NCBI RefSeq assembly: GCF_000948975.2
Contig: NZ_CP059735.1
Coordinates: forward strand, 4,586,603-4,650,602
Length of the DNA: 64,000 nucleotides
Source of the DNA: Thalassomonas actiniarum
GTDB lineage: Bacteria > Pseudomonadota > Gammaproteobacteria > Enterobacterales > Alteromonadaceae
Direction of reading: 5' to 3'
Made by a program: the position numbers and the translations under genes. Of this stretch, positions 40,093-49,670 are shown one piece after another (the first letter of the stretch is position 1; each line of letters opens with the position of its first letter). Under the pieces are notes generated by a model, which did not search any database, was not told where the DNA came from, and saw nothing but the letters and a program-made list of their open reading frames with translations.

Positions 40093-41382
40093 ATGAAAAT
40101 CCCAGCTTTTACTGCAAGTACGGCGTTAATAAGCCTGCTATGCTTCAATGGAGCTGCACTGGCGGTAACGCCCGGTACAGCGCAAACAATGACCCCAACC
40201 GGGCAGTTCAGCCCTGTCGTGAAAAAAACACGCCAAAGCCAGTTGCTTGACCAGCGGCGGCAAAATAGCGCATTAACCCCCCAGCAGTATCTGCGCCTGA
40301 AAAGCTTAGTTAAGCAATTGCCAAAACAGCAGACGGATAAAAAACTCAAGCAAAGCCAGGTAACGGACCAGGCCCTTGATTATGCTCACCTGCTGTTAGA
40401 TATGAATATCGCCCGCAGCGAGGAAGATGGCCAGGATTACCTGATAGTTCAGGCAAAAAATTCGGTTTACGGCGGCAGCCGAAGCACTTATATCGACCTG
40501 TTTTTAGAAGATGGTAACGGGCTTAGCCTGGGGGAAACCGGCGCAGAATTCGCCTTGAGCAACACAGAGCAGACCCGGGTCCAGGCTAAAATTTCCCTGG
40601 CAGAGCTAACACGCCAACATACCGGCCTGGACATGATCCGCGTCAACTCCTGGCTGGATATCGAAACACATGACGGCAACAGGATTTCCCAGTTAATTTT
40701 TAGCCAGTATCCTATTCCCTGGCAGCAAATCAAAGCCAGGATGCAATCAGGCGCGCAACCAGCAAACCCGACCGGCACCTTAACAAAGCAAATGACCCTA
40801 ACCGTCAAGCATCCGGGGGATGTTAACCAGGACAAGCAAATACGCCTTTGTCTGAACCATGGCGGCGACTTATGCGATTATCCGCAAATCTATGCCGCCC
40901 CAGATTATCAGACACTGGAAATCCCCCTTCAGGGCCAGTTAGTCTTGCCTTATCAAGTGGCCTCGGTTTATCCATCCGCTCAACAACCCCATGAATTAAC
41001 GGGAGTTATTGACAGCAAAACCGGCATTTACCTGCAAAATGAACTCTTGGGTTATAGCCTTTCACCCGGCTTTGCCGCCGCAAACGGCCAGATAAAAAAC
41101 TTTAGCGATTATCTCACCCTGGTATCGGATCCCGGGCAGGATACCAGCACTATCGCCTGGGATATACCGCAAAATGAAGTTGATCTGATCAACTGGCGCT
41201 ACTTAAATGCTTACCAACAAATCGACTGGCATATTACACTCGTGCTCAATGGCTACCCGACAGCAAGCGCCAAAGAAACACAAATTCCGGTCAACTTTCA
41301 AGTCACCCTAAGTTCAGAGCATGCCACAGGTGTTAACCAGTATGCTTTACCAAAGCTAAACACATTCGACATTGCCTATTAA
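40093..41382 (+). CDS. Secreted protein, unknown
   Basis: 429 residues with a signal peptide (MKIPAFTASTALISLLCFNGAALA) and no membrane helix after it. A Gln/Lys-rich segment (about 40-85) precedes a beta-rich body, with a cysteine pair (LCLNHGGDLCDYPQ) around residues 255-265. AAGGA lies upstream of the ATG at 40093, so the longer open frame is not the start. I do not recognise the family. It stands alone. Confidence 0.75.
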   Translation: MKIPAFTASTALISLLCFNGAALAVTPGTAQTMTPTGQFSPVVKKTRQSQLLDQRRQNSALTPQQYLRLKSLVKQLPKQQTDKKLKQSQVTDQALDYAHLLLDMNIARSEEDGQDYLIVQAKNSVYGGSRSTYIDLFLEDGNGLSLGETGAEFALSNTEQTRVQAKISLAELTRQHTGLDMIRVNSWLDIETHDGNRISQLIFSQYPIPWQQIKARMQSGAQPANPTGTLTKQMTLTVKHPGDVNQDKQIRLCLNHGGDLCDYPQIYAAPDYQTLEIPLQGQLVLPYQVASVYPSAQQPHELTGVIDSKTGIYLQNELLGYSLSPGFAAANGQIKNFSDYLTLVSDPGQDTSTIAWDIPQNEVDLINWRYLNAYQQIDWHITLVLNGYPTASAKETQIPVNFQVTLSSEHATGVNQYALPKLNTFDIAY

Positions 41383-41559
41383 CGGCTATTACCGATAACT
41401 AAATTCAGGGGGAGTATCCGCTCCCCTCTCTTAACCTCAATAGCTTATCCTCAATCAGCCAGCCGGTAAACTTAACCAATAAGGGCACTCACCGCTAACA
41501 TAACATTTCTGCACCGCCAGGTTTGATCCCGGACGAGGAAAAATAGCGGTGCTCAACTC

Positions 41560-41805
41560 CTTGCGGCTTACCGGCCTGCTAAAGAAATAGCCCCGGGCCC
41601 GTTTACCTTATGCCCGGCAGGGGTTGCAGCTGGAAATCCTGCTCCAGCCCTTCAGCCACCTTTTCCAGCTTTAATTTTTCCAGCAAAGCCAGCAGGGCTT
41701 CCGGCACAAGTATGCCGTTTTGATCCCCTGTTGAGACCGGCATCACACTCTTGTCTATTTTCACTATGCTGATGGAAAAGTCTAATAAATGTGGAATTGA
41801 CGGCT
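41560..41805 (-). pseudogene. Remnant of an EAL-domain phosphodiesterase
   Basis: In one frame the minus strand reads LLDFSISIVKIDKS (41747-41764 encode the VKIDKS core), then KLEKVAEGLEQ, the conserved LKIDRSFV and A-E-G-V-E-T motifs of EAL domains, and then a stop. After a frameshift, GYFFSRPVS (41566-41592) gives the conserved end of the domain. The earlier part of the domain, with the EAL motif itself, is missing. This is the C-terminal scrap of a c-di-GMP phosphodiesterase gene. The 41383-41559 and 41806-41833 flanks contain nothing else. Confidence 0.75.
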
Positions 41806-41833
41806 ATTAGCTTTAATGGCGCTATTTTCTCTT

Positions 41834-44224
41834 TCATCGGCTGCTATCCTTTCCCCGGCTCTTTGCCGGCCAATGCAGTTCAATACTAGTGCCACCAACG
41901 CCATCAGAAATAATACTCATATAACCTTCCAGCCGCTCTATCGCCTTCTTTACTAACGATAAGCCTAAACCGCTGCCCTCAATTTCATCCCAGGGATTTA
42001 AGGTGGCAAACATTTCCAGCGCCATTGGTTGTAACGACTCCGGGATCCCGGGACCATCATCACAAACCCGGATAAGATGTTCATTGTCATCCCGGCTATA
42101 AGATACCTGGATGATGCCGCTGCCTTTATCGTGGTGTTTCACCGCATTGCTGATCAAATTGCGTAATGCCAGTTCAATCGGCACCCGGGGTAAGTCGATA
42201 TCGGTATCACAATCGCTCAGGTGCAATTGAAAGCTGTCAGGGTCACCAGTCAGGGCAAAAGCCTGTTCGGCTATATGGCGTAAGTTGATCTTTTCCCATT
42301 GATAATCTTCCCGGCTTAAACGGGCAAAGGTCAATAAATCCGCCAGCATTGTTTGCATCCGGGCAATACGCTCTTTCAGCAAACAAAGATGCCGGTTCGA
42401 CTCGCTCGGCAAGATATCGCGACAATCTTCACTGATCCAGGTAGCAAGTTCATTGATGGCCTGCAGCGGGGACTTTAAATCATGTGAAGCAACAAAAGCA
42501 TAATGATCAAGCTCCTGGTTGGAGCGTTCGAGCAGTTTATTGCTCACTTTTAACACCTTGTTGGTGGTTTTTAATGCCTGCTCGCGGTTTTTTATTTCTT
42601 TAGTGCGTGCTTTCACCTGGCTGTCCAGATCATAGGAGCGTCCGCTCATCGCCAATAAAAAGGCCCCGAGCATCACGGTAAAGAACAGCCCTGAAGTTAA
42701 TACCGCCCACACCTGCCAGCTTCTGTGATTCGCCAGGTATTGCTCGGATGGCCAAAAATGCAGGGACCAGCGCCGGCCCCCGACTTCCAGGCTATCGGTC
42801 AGTTCCAACACACCCGGTGAGAAGTTAAACGGCTCCTGCGGACCATATAAATGACCGTTTTTTTCAGATGATTCATCATAAATACCGACAACAATTTGAT
42901 CTTTATATTGCCCCTGAAGAACCGTATCGACAATATCCCCCACACGAAAAACCCCTACCGCATAACCCCTTATATGCTGCCTGCGCTCTTGCAAGGTACT
43001 ATGGCTGCCGCCATAAATGGGATAAAAAAGTAAGAAACCGCTTTGCTGCTCCCGCTCTTGTACCAAAGTGATACGGGCAGTTGCAACCGGCTGGCCGCTG
43101 TCCCGGGCCTGATCCAGGGCCTGACGGCGATAGGGATTCGAGGCAACATCAAACCCCAGGGCTTTGCGGTTTTCATCCAGGGGCTCAATATAATTCACGA
43201 CAATATATTCGGGACGCTGTCCTGCGGTGATTAGCCTGCCCCTGCTGTCGCGCTCCTTAATTTCAAACTGGGCAAAGCCCTGCAGCCGCAGTTGATATTC
43301 AAAAGACTGGCGCTGTGACTGTGTTATTACGGGGTTCCAACTTAAACCGTTGATACCGGGTTTATTCATCAGGATATATTGCACAAAATGGCGGAATTCC
43401 TCCCAGCTGACATGGTTTGAACTGACATAAAAACGTTCAATAGCAGCTACCGCATCCACATAACTGCTTAAACTCGAATGCAGTCTTTGCACGGTATTAT
43501 TGGCAATTTCCTTGAATTCAAAATGGTTACGCTCTTGCTGCCACCTATTGGTCCAAACGGATAACACCGCCACCACGACCAGTGTCAAAATCAGGGGGGC
43601 AGCCACAGATGCATATCGGCTTTGCCACAAAGATCTGGGCTTGCAAAAGACAATAAACAATAAAGGGGCGCAGATCAGTACGCCAATAGTATCCCCCAGC
43701 CACCAGGTAAACCAGGTATAGGTAAGCTCTGATGCCGAAATTAGCCCTGTCGCCAGTAAACTCACCGCTCCAATATTTGAGTTAAGCAAGCAACTTAACG
43801 GTCCGGCAACCAATAAAAATAAAAAAATATCTCGCACTTTAGTCAGTGTCGTGGGAAAACCAATGAGATATTTCGTTAGCCAGGTCCCGGCTAACGCCTG
43901 GAGCGTTGCACCGGTTGCCACAGAAAATGAGAACACCAATATGGATACCGTCAAAGGCCCCAAAAATTGGGCGCTCAACAGGTTCAGGGCAAATGAACCG
44001 ATAAAGACCCCGGGCCAAAGGCTGTTGCCCCATATCAATAAAGATGCCAGGGCAATGCCCGCAGGCGGAAAGACTATCGTGGCATAACCCGGCTCAATGG
44101 CAAGCAAAAGAGCCAGATAGCCGGTAGCCGTATAAACGATGGCTAACAGCAGGGGATTAAGCACCAGGGGATTAAGCGCCGGTAACTGACGTTTACTGTT
44201 ATCTATCAAAGTTGTCTGCTGCAC
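41834..44224 (-). CDS. MASE1-CHASE sensor histidine kinase
   Basis: 796 residues. About eight N-terminal helices form a MASE1 membrane domain (residues 25-205), then a periplasmic CHASE domain (about 225-480; GINGLSWNPVI, GFDVASNP), one more helix, a coiled coil, a HisKA with the phosphorylation site in VASHDLKSPLQ near residue 580, and a HATPase (NAVKHH, DDGPGIPES, GSGLGLS). It lacks a receiver and has no partner response regulator next to it. CHASE domains sense small ligands. The start is GTG at 44224, with an AGGG that is rather close. It follows the EAL remnant on the same strand and is divergent from the binding-protein gene at 44510. Confidence 0.9.
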   Translation of the reverse strand: MQQTTLIDNSKRQLPALNPLVLNPLLLAIVYTATGYLALLLAIEPGYATIVFPPAGIALASLLIWGNSLWPGVFIGSFALNLLSAQFLGPLTVSILVFSFSVATGATLQALAGTWLTKYLIGFPTTLTKVRDIFLFLLVAGPLSCLLNSNIGAVSLLATGLISASELTYTWFTWWLGDTIGVLICAPLLFIVFCKPRSLWQSRYASVAAPLILTLVVVAVLSVWTNRWQQERNHFEFKEIANNTVQRLHSSLSSYVDAVAAIERFYVSSNHVSWEEFRHFVQYILMNKPGINGLSWNPVITQSQRQSFEYQLRLQGFAQFEIKERDSRGRLITAGQRPEYIVVNYIEPLDENRKALGFDVASNPYRRQALDQARDSGQPVATARITLVQEREQQSGFLLFYPIYGGSHSTLQERRQHIRGYAVGVFRVGDIVDTVLQGQYKDQIVVGIYDESSEKNGHLYGPQEPFNFSPGVLELTDSLEVGGRRWSLHFWPSEQYLANHRSWQVWAVLTSGLFFTVMLGAFLLAMSGRSYDLDSQVKARTKEIKNREQALKTTNKVLKVSNKLLERSNQELDHYAFVASHDLKSPLQAINELATWISEDCRDILPSESNRHLCLLKERIARMQTMLADLLTFARLSREDYQWEKINLRHIAEQAFALTGDPDSFQLHLSDCDTDIDLPRVPIELALRNLISNAVKHHDKGSGIIQVSYSRDDNEHLIRVCDDGPGIPESLQPMALEMFATLNPWDEIEGSGLGLSLVKKAIERLEGYMSIISDGVGGTSIELHWPAKSRGKDSSR

Positions 44225-44316
44225 TTCCCTGCGCTCCAGCCATTAAGAAAAGAATAACTCCAAGCCCTGATTATAGTTGATACGCCGGGGCTTGCCGTTT
44301 TATTCTCGGGCAGTAT

Positions 44317-44334
44317 AAGTTGAACGTTCAACTT
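44317..44334. promoter_or_regulatory. LacI-type palindromic operator
   Basis: AAGTTGAACGTTCAACTT, an 18-base perfect palindrome with central CG, as in LacI-family operators. It lies in the gap between the MASE1 kinase (93 bases) and the binding-protein gene (176 bases). Confidence 0.6.
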
Positions 44335-44509
44335 TTAGCATTGCTCAGCCAGAGAGAAAGTAGTACGCCATAAATCTCCCTGTCCTTCCCCCAAAGCTCC
44401 AAAAAGAAAACATCGAAAAAACAACAGACAAATGATACAACCAGTGCTGTTGATTAACGCCGCTTTGGCACTAAACTTTAATTATCCTTAAAACCCGTAC
44501 TGTTTATCT

Positions 44510-45277
44510 ATGTGGCTTATTTATAGAAAAATAATAAAAAAAATAAGAACAACATCAGTAATTCTCGCCCTGGTGGCCTACCAGCTAACGGCACAGGCCA
44601 GCGATATCAATATTGTCACCGAACCCTGGCCCCCCAATATTTATATGAATGAAGCCGGTATTATTTCGGGGCCACTCACCGAAAAGGTCCTCGACATCAT
44701 GGCAAGGGCCAAACTCAGTTACTCCCTGAACATCTATCCCTGGCCGAGGGCTTATAATTATGCCCTTTCAGATCAGAATGTGCTTATTTACCCTATTTTC
44801 AAAACCAAAGCGCGCGAGCCGTTTTTTCATTTTATCTGCCCGTTGTCGACGAAGGTGGATCTCTTCTTCGTGAAATTATCAAAGCGGAAAGATATAAAAG
44901 TGAAGACATTAGCAGACGCTAAAAAATACCGCATCGGCCTCATCCGGGAAGATTATGATCATGCGTTATTGTTGCAACATGGCTTTAAAGACGGGCAGCA
45001 GCTTGATGCCAATACCGATGATTTAAGTACCCTGCGTAAATTAATCAAAGGGCGCATTGATTTGATGATGCAGTCAAGAAGCTCAATATACGAAAATATC
45101 GCCTCCCAGGGATTGGATAAATCCCTGATAGAATTGGCCTATAAATTCAAGGATGAGCATCTGGCAGAGAACTGTATTGCCCTGAGTAAGACAACGCCGC
45201 TCTTCGTGGTAGAAAAAATCCGTAAAGCCGCGGACGAAATTAACCGTGCCGGCCCACTTCTTGACATTAATAACTGA
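44510..45277 (+). CDS. Orphan periplasmic solute-binding protein (SBP_bac_3 type)
   Basis: 255 residues with a signal peptide (about 1-31, ending TAQAS) and a family-3 solute-binding fold beginning INIVTEPWPPNIYMN. No permease or ATPase is adjacent. The upstream LacI-type operator, shared in sequence with the one before the GH5 gene, suggests that it belongs to the same regulon. Binding a beta-glucan oligosaccharide is not typical for this family, so the ligand stays open. A hairpin ends the transcript. Confidence 0.8.
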   Translation: MWLIYRKIIKKIRTTSVILALVAYQLTAQASDINIVTEPWPPNIYMNEAGIISGPLTEKVLDIMARAKLSYSLNIYPWPRAYNYALSDQNVLIYPIFKTKAREPFFHFICPLSTKVDLFFVKLSKRKDIKVKTLADAKKYRIGLIREDYDHALLLQHGFKDGQQLDANTDDLSTLRKLIKGRIDLMMQSRSSIYENIASQGLDKSLIELAYKFKDEHLAENCIALSKTTPLFVVEKIRKAADEINRAGPLLDINN

Positions 45278-45307
45278 TAAATGAGAAAACCACCACTTAG
45301 CGTCACT

Positions 45308-45349
45308 AAAAAGCCATAACCGGTATTTAGGGCAGTTATGGCTTAATTT
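45308..45349. terminator. Bidirectional hairpin terminator
   Basis: AAGCCATAAC and GTTATGGCTT form a perfect ten-base stem with a 14-base loop. A run of five T follows on the minus strand and a T-rich stretch on the plus strand. It separates the binding-protein gene from the convergent GH5 pseudogene. Confidence 0.7.
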
Positions 45350-45401
45350 ATCTTAAACACTATGACAGCGATAACTTACTTTTCAGCCTTAATTACAAGC
45401 C

Positions 45402-46882
45402 TTAATTACAAGCCTTAACAAAAGTCCAGGTCTCATCACTGTCGGGAATGCTCTTGGTATACCTGTTGGCACTGTAGGCATTACCTTGATAGACCATCAT
45501 ATCACCGGCTTCATTATGGGTCGGCTCTCCCCCTTCCCAGTCTTTGCTGGTCCAGTTGGGGTAAACATTGATGCCGGCACAATCGCCGCCATCTTGCGGG
45601 CTCAGCTCAAACCAGTTGATATTCCAGGCCCCTGCCAGGGAAGCAATCGCCAGCTCCTGCTCACCTGCTGATAAGATTAGGGTATGGCTGACAGTTTGCC
45701 AGTTTTGCCAGCCGCCGGTGACGGGGACATCGATAACACCGTAAGCCACAGAGCCACCGGCTTTTTTAAATTGCAGCTGGCCGCCATCATTACTTGATAC
45801 CCGGTAAGTCATCCAGTCGCCGGGGTCGATATAACCAATATTGAGCCCGCCGCCGGTATCCGTGGTGCTTTCGGTTTGCCCCCCTGCCATGGCGGTATAA
45901 TCTTCAGCCTCGATCCGCCCTTCCTGCGCCGGCGGACAGTTGGGGGCACTGCCGGTATCCGAGCCCCAGTTTTGGATGATTTCTTTGACTTTAGCACCCG
46001 ATGCCGTCAAATTGCCCCAGCTGCCGCCGGGCTGGAACATGGAAGCACCTTCGGCTTTGTCATTAATAGACCAGTTGGTATGGCTGATATTATTGGACCT
46101 TAAAAAATTCATCCACTCACCGGTACTGCCATCATTCACCGCACCATCGCCGCTGGCATCAACCGTGCCCCACTCGGTGGCAAACAAGGCAATACCATTA
46201 CCCATCGCCTCCCGGGCTTTATCGCGCAAGCCGCCAAAATGGCTACCGGCATAAAAATGCAGGGTATAGGCAATATTACTGCCATTGATGGGATCATAAG
46301 AGGCCTGATTAACATCCTGTGACCAGTTGGGGGTGCCGACAATGATCAAATTATCCGGATCAACGGCGCGAATGCCGCTGATAATGTCTTCGGCATAAGT
46401 TTAATATGGCCGGACCAGGAAACAGCCAACGGCTCATTATAAATTTCATAAATGACATTATTGGTGCTGCCGTATTTTTGCGCCATTTCCACGAAAAATT
46501 CTTTCGCTTTGCCCCACTCTTTACGGGCATCATGGATATGCCAGTCAATGATCACATACATATCATTGGCAATGGCGGCATCAACCACAGTCATTACCCG
46601 CCCTTTATTGCCATCGGCATCATGGGCATCATGGGCATAACCGCCGTTTTCATCTCCCCCCATGGCAGCGCGGATAATGGTCGCTTCCAGTTCAGGTTTT
46701 GCCTGGCTGACAATATCGGCGGTGTAAAACTTCTCCGCCCCCCAGCCGGTATTACTCCAAAATAAACTCGGCCCGGCAAAACTGGTTTGCTTGCCGCCGG
46801 CCAGAACCTGGTTACCCAGTACCGTCAACGGTTGTACCGCATGTGCCTGATAACGGCTCACCAGCAAGAGGCCCTCCGGCAT
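45402..46882 (-). pseudogene. Broken GH5 endoglucanase with CBM6 and CBM5/12
   Basis: Encodes a secreted cellulase of the GH5 type: [10 protein letters not shown] and [10 protein letters not shown] (the acid/base glutamate) in the first part, and FATEWGTVDASG (the nucleophile) in the second. The two parts are in different frames; one base is missing near 46400, where CTTATGCC should read CCTTATGCC to give [15 protein letters not shown]6 follows (EAEDYT, GDWMTY, GAWNINWFEL), apparently lacking about 15 residues after GDWMTY, and then a C-terminal CBM5/12 (NVYPNW, MVYQGNAYSANRYTK). The N-terminus has only a poor leader ([15 protein letters not shown]). The ATG at 46882 is the most reasonable start. 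A sequencing error could explain the frameshift but not all three lesions. Confidence 0.85.
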
Positions 46883-46934
46883 AAGAAAAGTACCAGGGGT
46901 CCTGCTTAGATTCGACCAAAATGAGCCCCGGTCA

Positions 46935-46956
46935 TAAAGTTGAACGTTCAACTTTA
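46935..46956. promoter_or_regulatory. LacI-type palindromic operator, second copy
   Basis: A 22-base perfect palindrome with the same TTGAACGTTCAA core as the one at 44317 and AAA/TTT flanks. It is 53 bases upstream of the GH5 start. Confidence 0.65.
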
Positions 46957-47071
46957 CCAAGACCCGTATCTGAACGATAAGAACAACCATAAAAAAAATA
47001 AGCCACTGTAAAATAAGAAATAAATGAAATCAGGTACCAGCATCTGTGCTCAGTTACCCGGGAGTGAAACA

Positions 47072-47082
47072 TTGAACTTCAA
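47072..47082. promoter_or_regulatory. Shortened operator-like site
   Basis: TTGAACTTCAA is the core TTGAACGTTCAA with one central G missing. It may be a decayed third copy, in front of GH30. Confidence 0.3.
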
Positions 47083-47175
47083 GGTTTTTGCTAATAAAGC
47101 GTAAATTCATACCAGGCAGGCACTGATCCCGCCCTCATGAACAGCTCAAAATTTCAGTAAATTTGCCTTTATAAT

Positions 47176-47189
47176 TGTAAGCGCTTACA
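47176..47189. promoter_or_regulatory. TGTAAGCGCTTACA palindrome
   Basis: A 14-base perfect palindrome with central CG, close to the general consensus of LacI/GalR-family operators. It lies 177 bases upstream of the GH30 start. It differs from the TTGAACGTTCAA type, so a second regulator is likely. Confidence 0.6.
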
Positions 47190-47366
47190 TTTCATGTTTA
47201 AAATCGATAAAAAAATTATCCGGAACTAAGCCGCATAAAGACAACAAAGAGAACTTTGTCCTGCCTGTCAACGCCTGCAAGAAGTGTTACCTGGCAGCTC
47301 AATAAGGTTTGTGGCTTACCCAAACCGCTTTATACATTAACAACGATAATAAAAAGGAAATATTTT

Positions 47367-49421
47367 ATGGTAAATTGTACCTTACTCTCCTCCCTAAAAC
47401 GCCTGGCAGTCATCTCTGCCCTGGCGCCAATGATATCACAGGCCCAGCCGGTATCTGTCCTGGAAACCCGCGGCGATAAAAGTGTTTTATTGCAACAGAC
47501 AGAGATAACTTTTAGTCAGGAGCTTGATAACACCAGCAGCCCCAACCTTATCACAGTCAATGACGAGCAAAGCTATCAAAGCATAGACGGGCTGGGATTT
47601 GCACTCACCCAGGCCAGCGCCCTGGCCATTTCCATGTTGCCAACAGCTAAACAGGATGCGCTGTTAAATGAATTATTTCACCCGGTCACCGGAAACGGCA
47701 TTTCCCTGTTACGGGTCACTCTGGGGGCATCGGATTTAAGCGCCTCCTTATATAGCTATAACGAAGCCGTGACCAGCGACAACGCCTTTACCCCGGATCC
47801 GGGCAAACATTATTATATTAACCTGCCCGCCCATAATGTCCGACTCGGTGCCAGCGGCTACAGTGAAGATGCCTATACCGGCGACAATGCGGCATCGGGA
47901 GAAGACTTTCAATGGCAATTTGTCCCTAGCGGCGACGGCTACTGGTATATCGACCGGGCGGCAGGCGGCCCTTTGGCCAGGCTACGCACCGATGATACCA
48001 ACATGGCGGATATGCACGACAGCGCCACCGGCACCTGGGAAAAATGGCAGCTCACACCGGGAGAAATCCCGGGCAGTTATTTTTTATCCCTGCCGTTAAA
48101 AGGCGCCGGCAACCATGACAGATTACAGGTCGATGAGGATAAACTGGTGCGTATGGTGGACAACGACCAAAGCGCCGGCACCTGGGAGTCTTTTACCTTT
48201 ACCGAAGTCACGGATCCCTCCAGTTTCAGTCTGGCAGGTCCTGACTTAGACACCTTAATACCGATATTAAAAAAAATCCGCACCATTAACCCTGAAATTA
48301 AACTGCTCGCCAGCCCCTGGAGTGCGCCGCGGTGGATGAAAACGAATAACCACTGGATCGGCGGCCGCCTCAAAAACGATCACTATGGCGATTTGGCGCA
48401 CTACTTTAAAAACTATCTCGATGCCATGGCGGCTCAGGGGTTGGATATCTGGGCACTGACGGTACAAAATGAACCGGAAAACGGTCATAACGAACCCAGT
48501 ATGCTGATGAGCGCAGACGAACAGTACAACTTTATTGAAAACCACCTCGGCCCGTTATTAAAAAATTCCCCCCACAGCCAGGTGAAAATATTAGGTTTTG
48601 ATCATAACTGCGACAACACCAGTTTTCCTATTCAGGTGGCGCAAAGCCAGTATGTCGACGGCTCCGCCTTCCACCTTTATGGCGGCGATATCAGCGCCAT
48701 GAGCACAGTCAAAGAAAGCTCAGGCAAAGATGTCTATTTTACCGAGCAATGGACCGGGCTGCCGGACGGCACCAGTGAAGAGGAGTTAAACACAGCCTTT
48801 AACCTGGACTTAGGCTGGCATATGGAAAATGTTGTTATCGGCGCAACCCGCAACTGGTCGAAAACGGTGCTGGAATGGAATTTATTTACTTCGCCGAGCA
48901 ATGCGCAAAGGGGCTGTATCAACTGCATGGGAGCGATGACCTTAGATGAAAGCAATTTCAACATAAACAGAAATGTCTCCTATTACATTATCAGCCAGCT
49001 CGCCAAAGCCTTGCAGCCGGGTGCCAAACGGATAGACTCCGGAGGGATCTCCGGCGAACTGCATCACAGCGCCTTTAAAAACCCGGACAATTCTTATGTG
49101 CTGCTCGCCTACAATGCTTCCTGGACACAAGTGCAAAACACCACAGTTGCCTGGCGGGGACAAGCTTTCCAATACCCGATCCCGCCCCGCAGTGCCGCCA
49201 CCTTTAGCTGGACAGAAACTGGTACCGGCAATAGCGTCAGTTGTGACGGTGTCAACGACTATCCCAATTGGTTAAGGAAAGATTTTCCACAAGGAGATTA
49301 CAGTCATAACGATACCGGCGATCACATGACTTATCAGGGAAATTTATACCAGAGTAATTGGTATACCAATAGCCAGCCCGGCAGCGATGCCTCCTGGACA
49401 TTGCTTGGCGTCTGCCATTAA
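47367..49421 (+). CDS. GH30 glycosidase with an inserted domain and C-terminal CBM5/12
   Basis: 684 residues with a signal peptide (MVNCTLLSSLKRLAVISALAPMISQA). The catalytic barrel is of the GH30 type: the DGLGFALTQASA start, TVQNEPENGH with the acid/base glutamate near residue 368, and VYFTEQWTG with the nucleophile near 458. Between about residues 157 and 287, inside the barrel, is an extra beta-rich segment with repeated W and G (WQFVPSGDGYWYIDR, TWEKWQLTPGEIPGSYFLSL, TWESFTFTEV), like a beta-trefoil or ricin-type lectin. The C-terminus is a CBM5/12 (NDYPNWLRKDF, MTYQGNLYQSNWYT). Glucosylceramidase or beta-1,6-glucanase activity is likely; a chitin- or glucan-bearing substrate is inferred. 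The ATG at 47367 has AAGGAAA upstream. Confidence 0.92.
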   Translation: MVNCTLLSSLKRLAVISALAPMISQAQPVSVLETRGDKSVLLQQTEITFSQELDNTSSPNLITVNDEQSYQSIDGLGFALTQASALAISMLPTAKQDALLNELFHPVTGNGISLLRVTLGASDLSASLYSYNEAVTSDNAFTPDPGKHYYINLPAHNVRLGASGYSEDAYTGDNAASGEDFQWQFVPSGDGYWYIDRAAGGPLARLRTDDTNMADMHDSATGTWEKWQLTPGEIPGSYFLSLPLKGAGNHDRLQVDEDKLVRMVDNDQSAGTWESFTFTEVTDPSSFSLAGPDLDTLIPILKKIRTINPEIKLLASPWSAPRWMKTNNHWIGGRLKNDHYGDLAHYFKNYLDAMAAQGLDIWALTVQNEPENGHNEPSMLMSADEQYNFIENHLGPLLKNSPHSQVKILGFDHNCDNTSFPIQVAQSQYVDGSAFHLYGGDISAMSTVKESSGKDVYFTEQWTGLPDGTSEEELNTAFNLDLGWHMENVVIGATRNWSKTVLEWNLFTSPSNAQRGCINCMGAMTLDESNFNINRNVSYYIISQLAKALQPGAKRIDSGGISGELHHSAFKNPDNSYVLLAYNASWTQVQNTTVAWRGQAFQYPIPPRSAATFSWTETGTGNSVSCDGVNDYPNWLRKDFPQGDYSHNDTGDHMTYQGNLYQSNWYTNSQPGSDASWTLLGVCH

Positions 49422-49432
49422 CTTTAGAAAAT

Positions 49433-49466
49433 TAAAGTACAGGGGTCGATGAACCCTGTACTTTTA
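49433..49466 (+). terminator. Terminator of the GH30 gene
   Basis: AAAGTACAGGG and CCCTGTACTTT, an 11-base stem with a nine-base loop and a short T run. Confidence 0.85.
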
Positions 49467-49670
49467 GCGAAAACTCAATAAAGCACACTCGGTCAGCTTA
49501 TGACTCAAACTGCTTATCAAAAGAAAAATCACGTAAATTTATTTCCTGCTTGCCGTACAGGCGACGCTCCCCCTGAGCATAATGCACCTTATCTCTCCTT
49601 TGTTTACTGCCCCTCGAACTAAGCCCCATAAAACAAAAGAGATAAAAATCACCGATTAACCACCATTCAC

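Larger units (their letters stand above)
46883..47366. other. Divergent GH5-GH30 regulatory gap
   Basis: 484 bases that carry three palindromic sites (given separately). No gene is seen. Confidence 0.6.
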
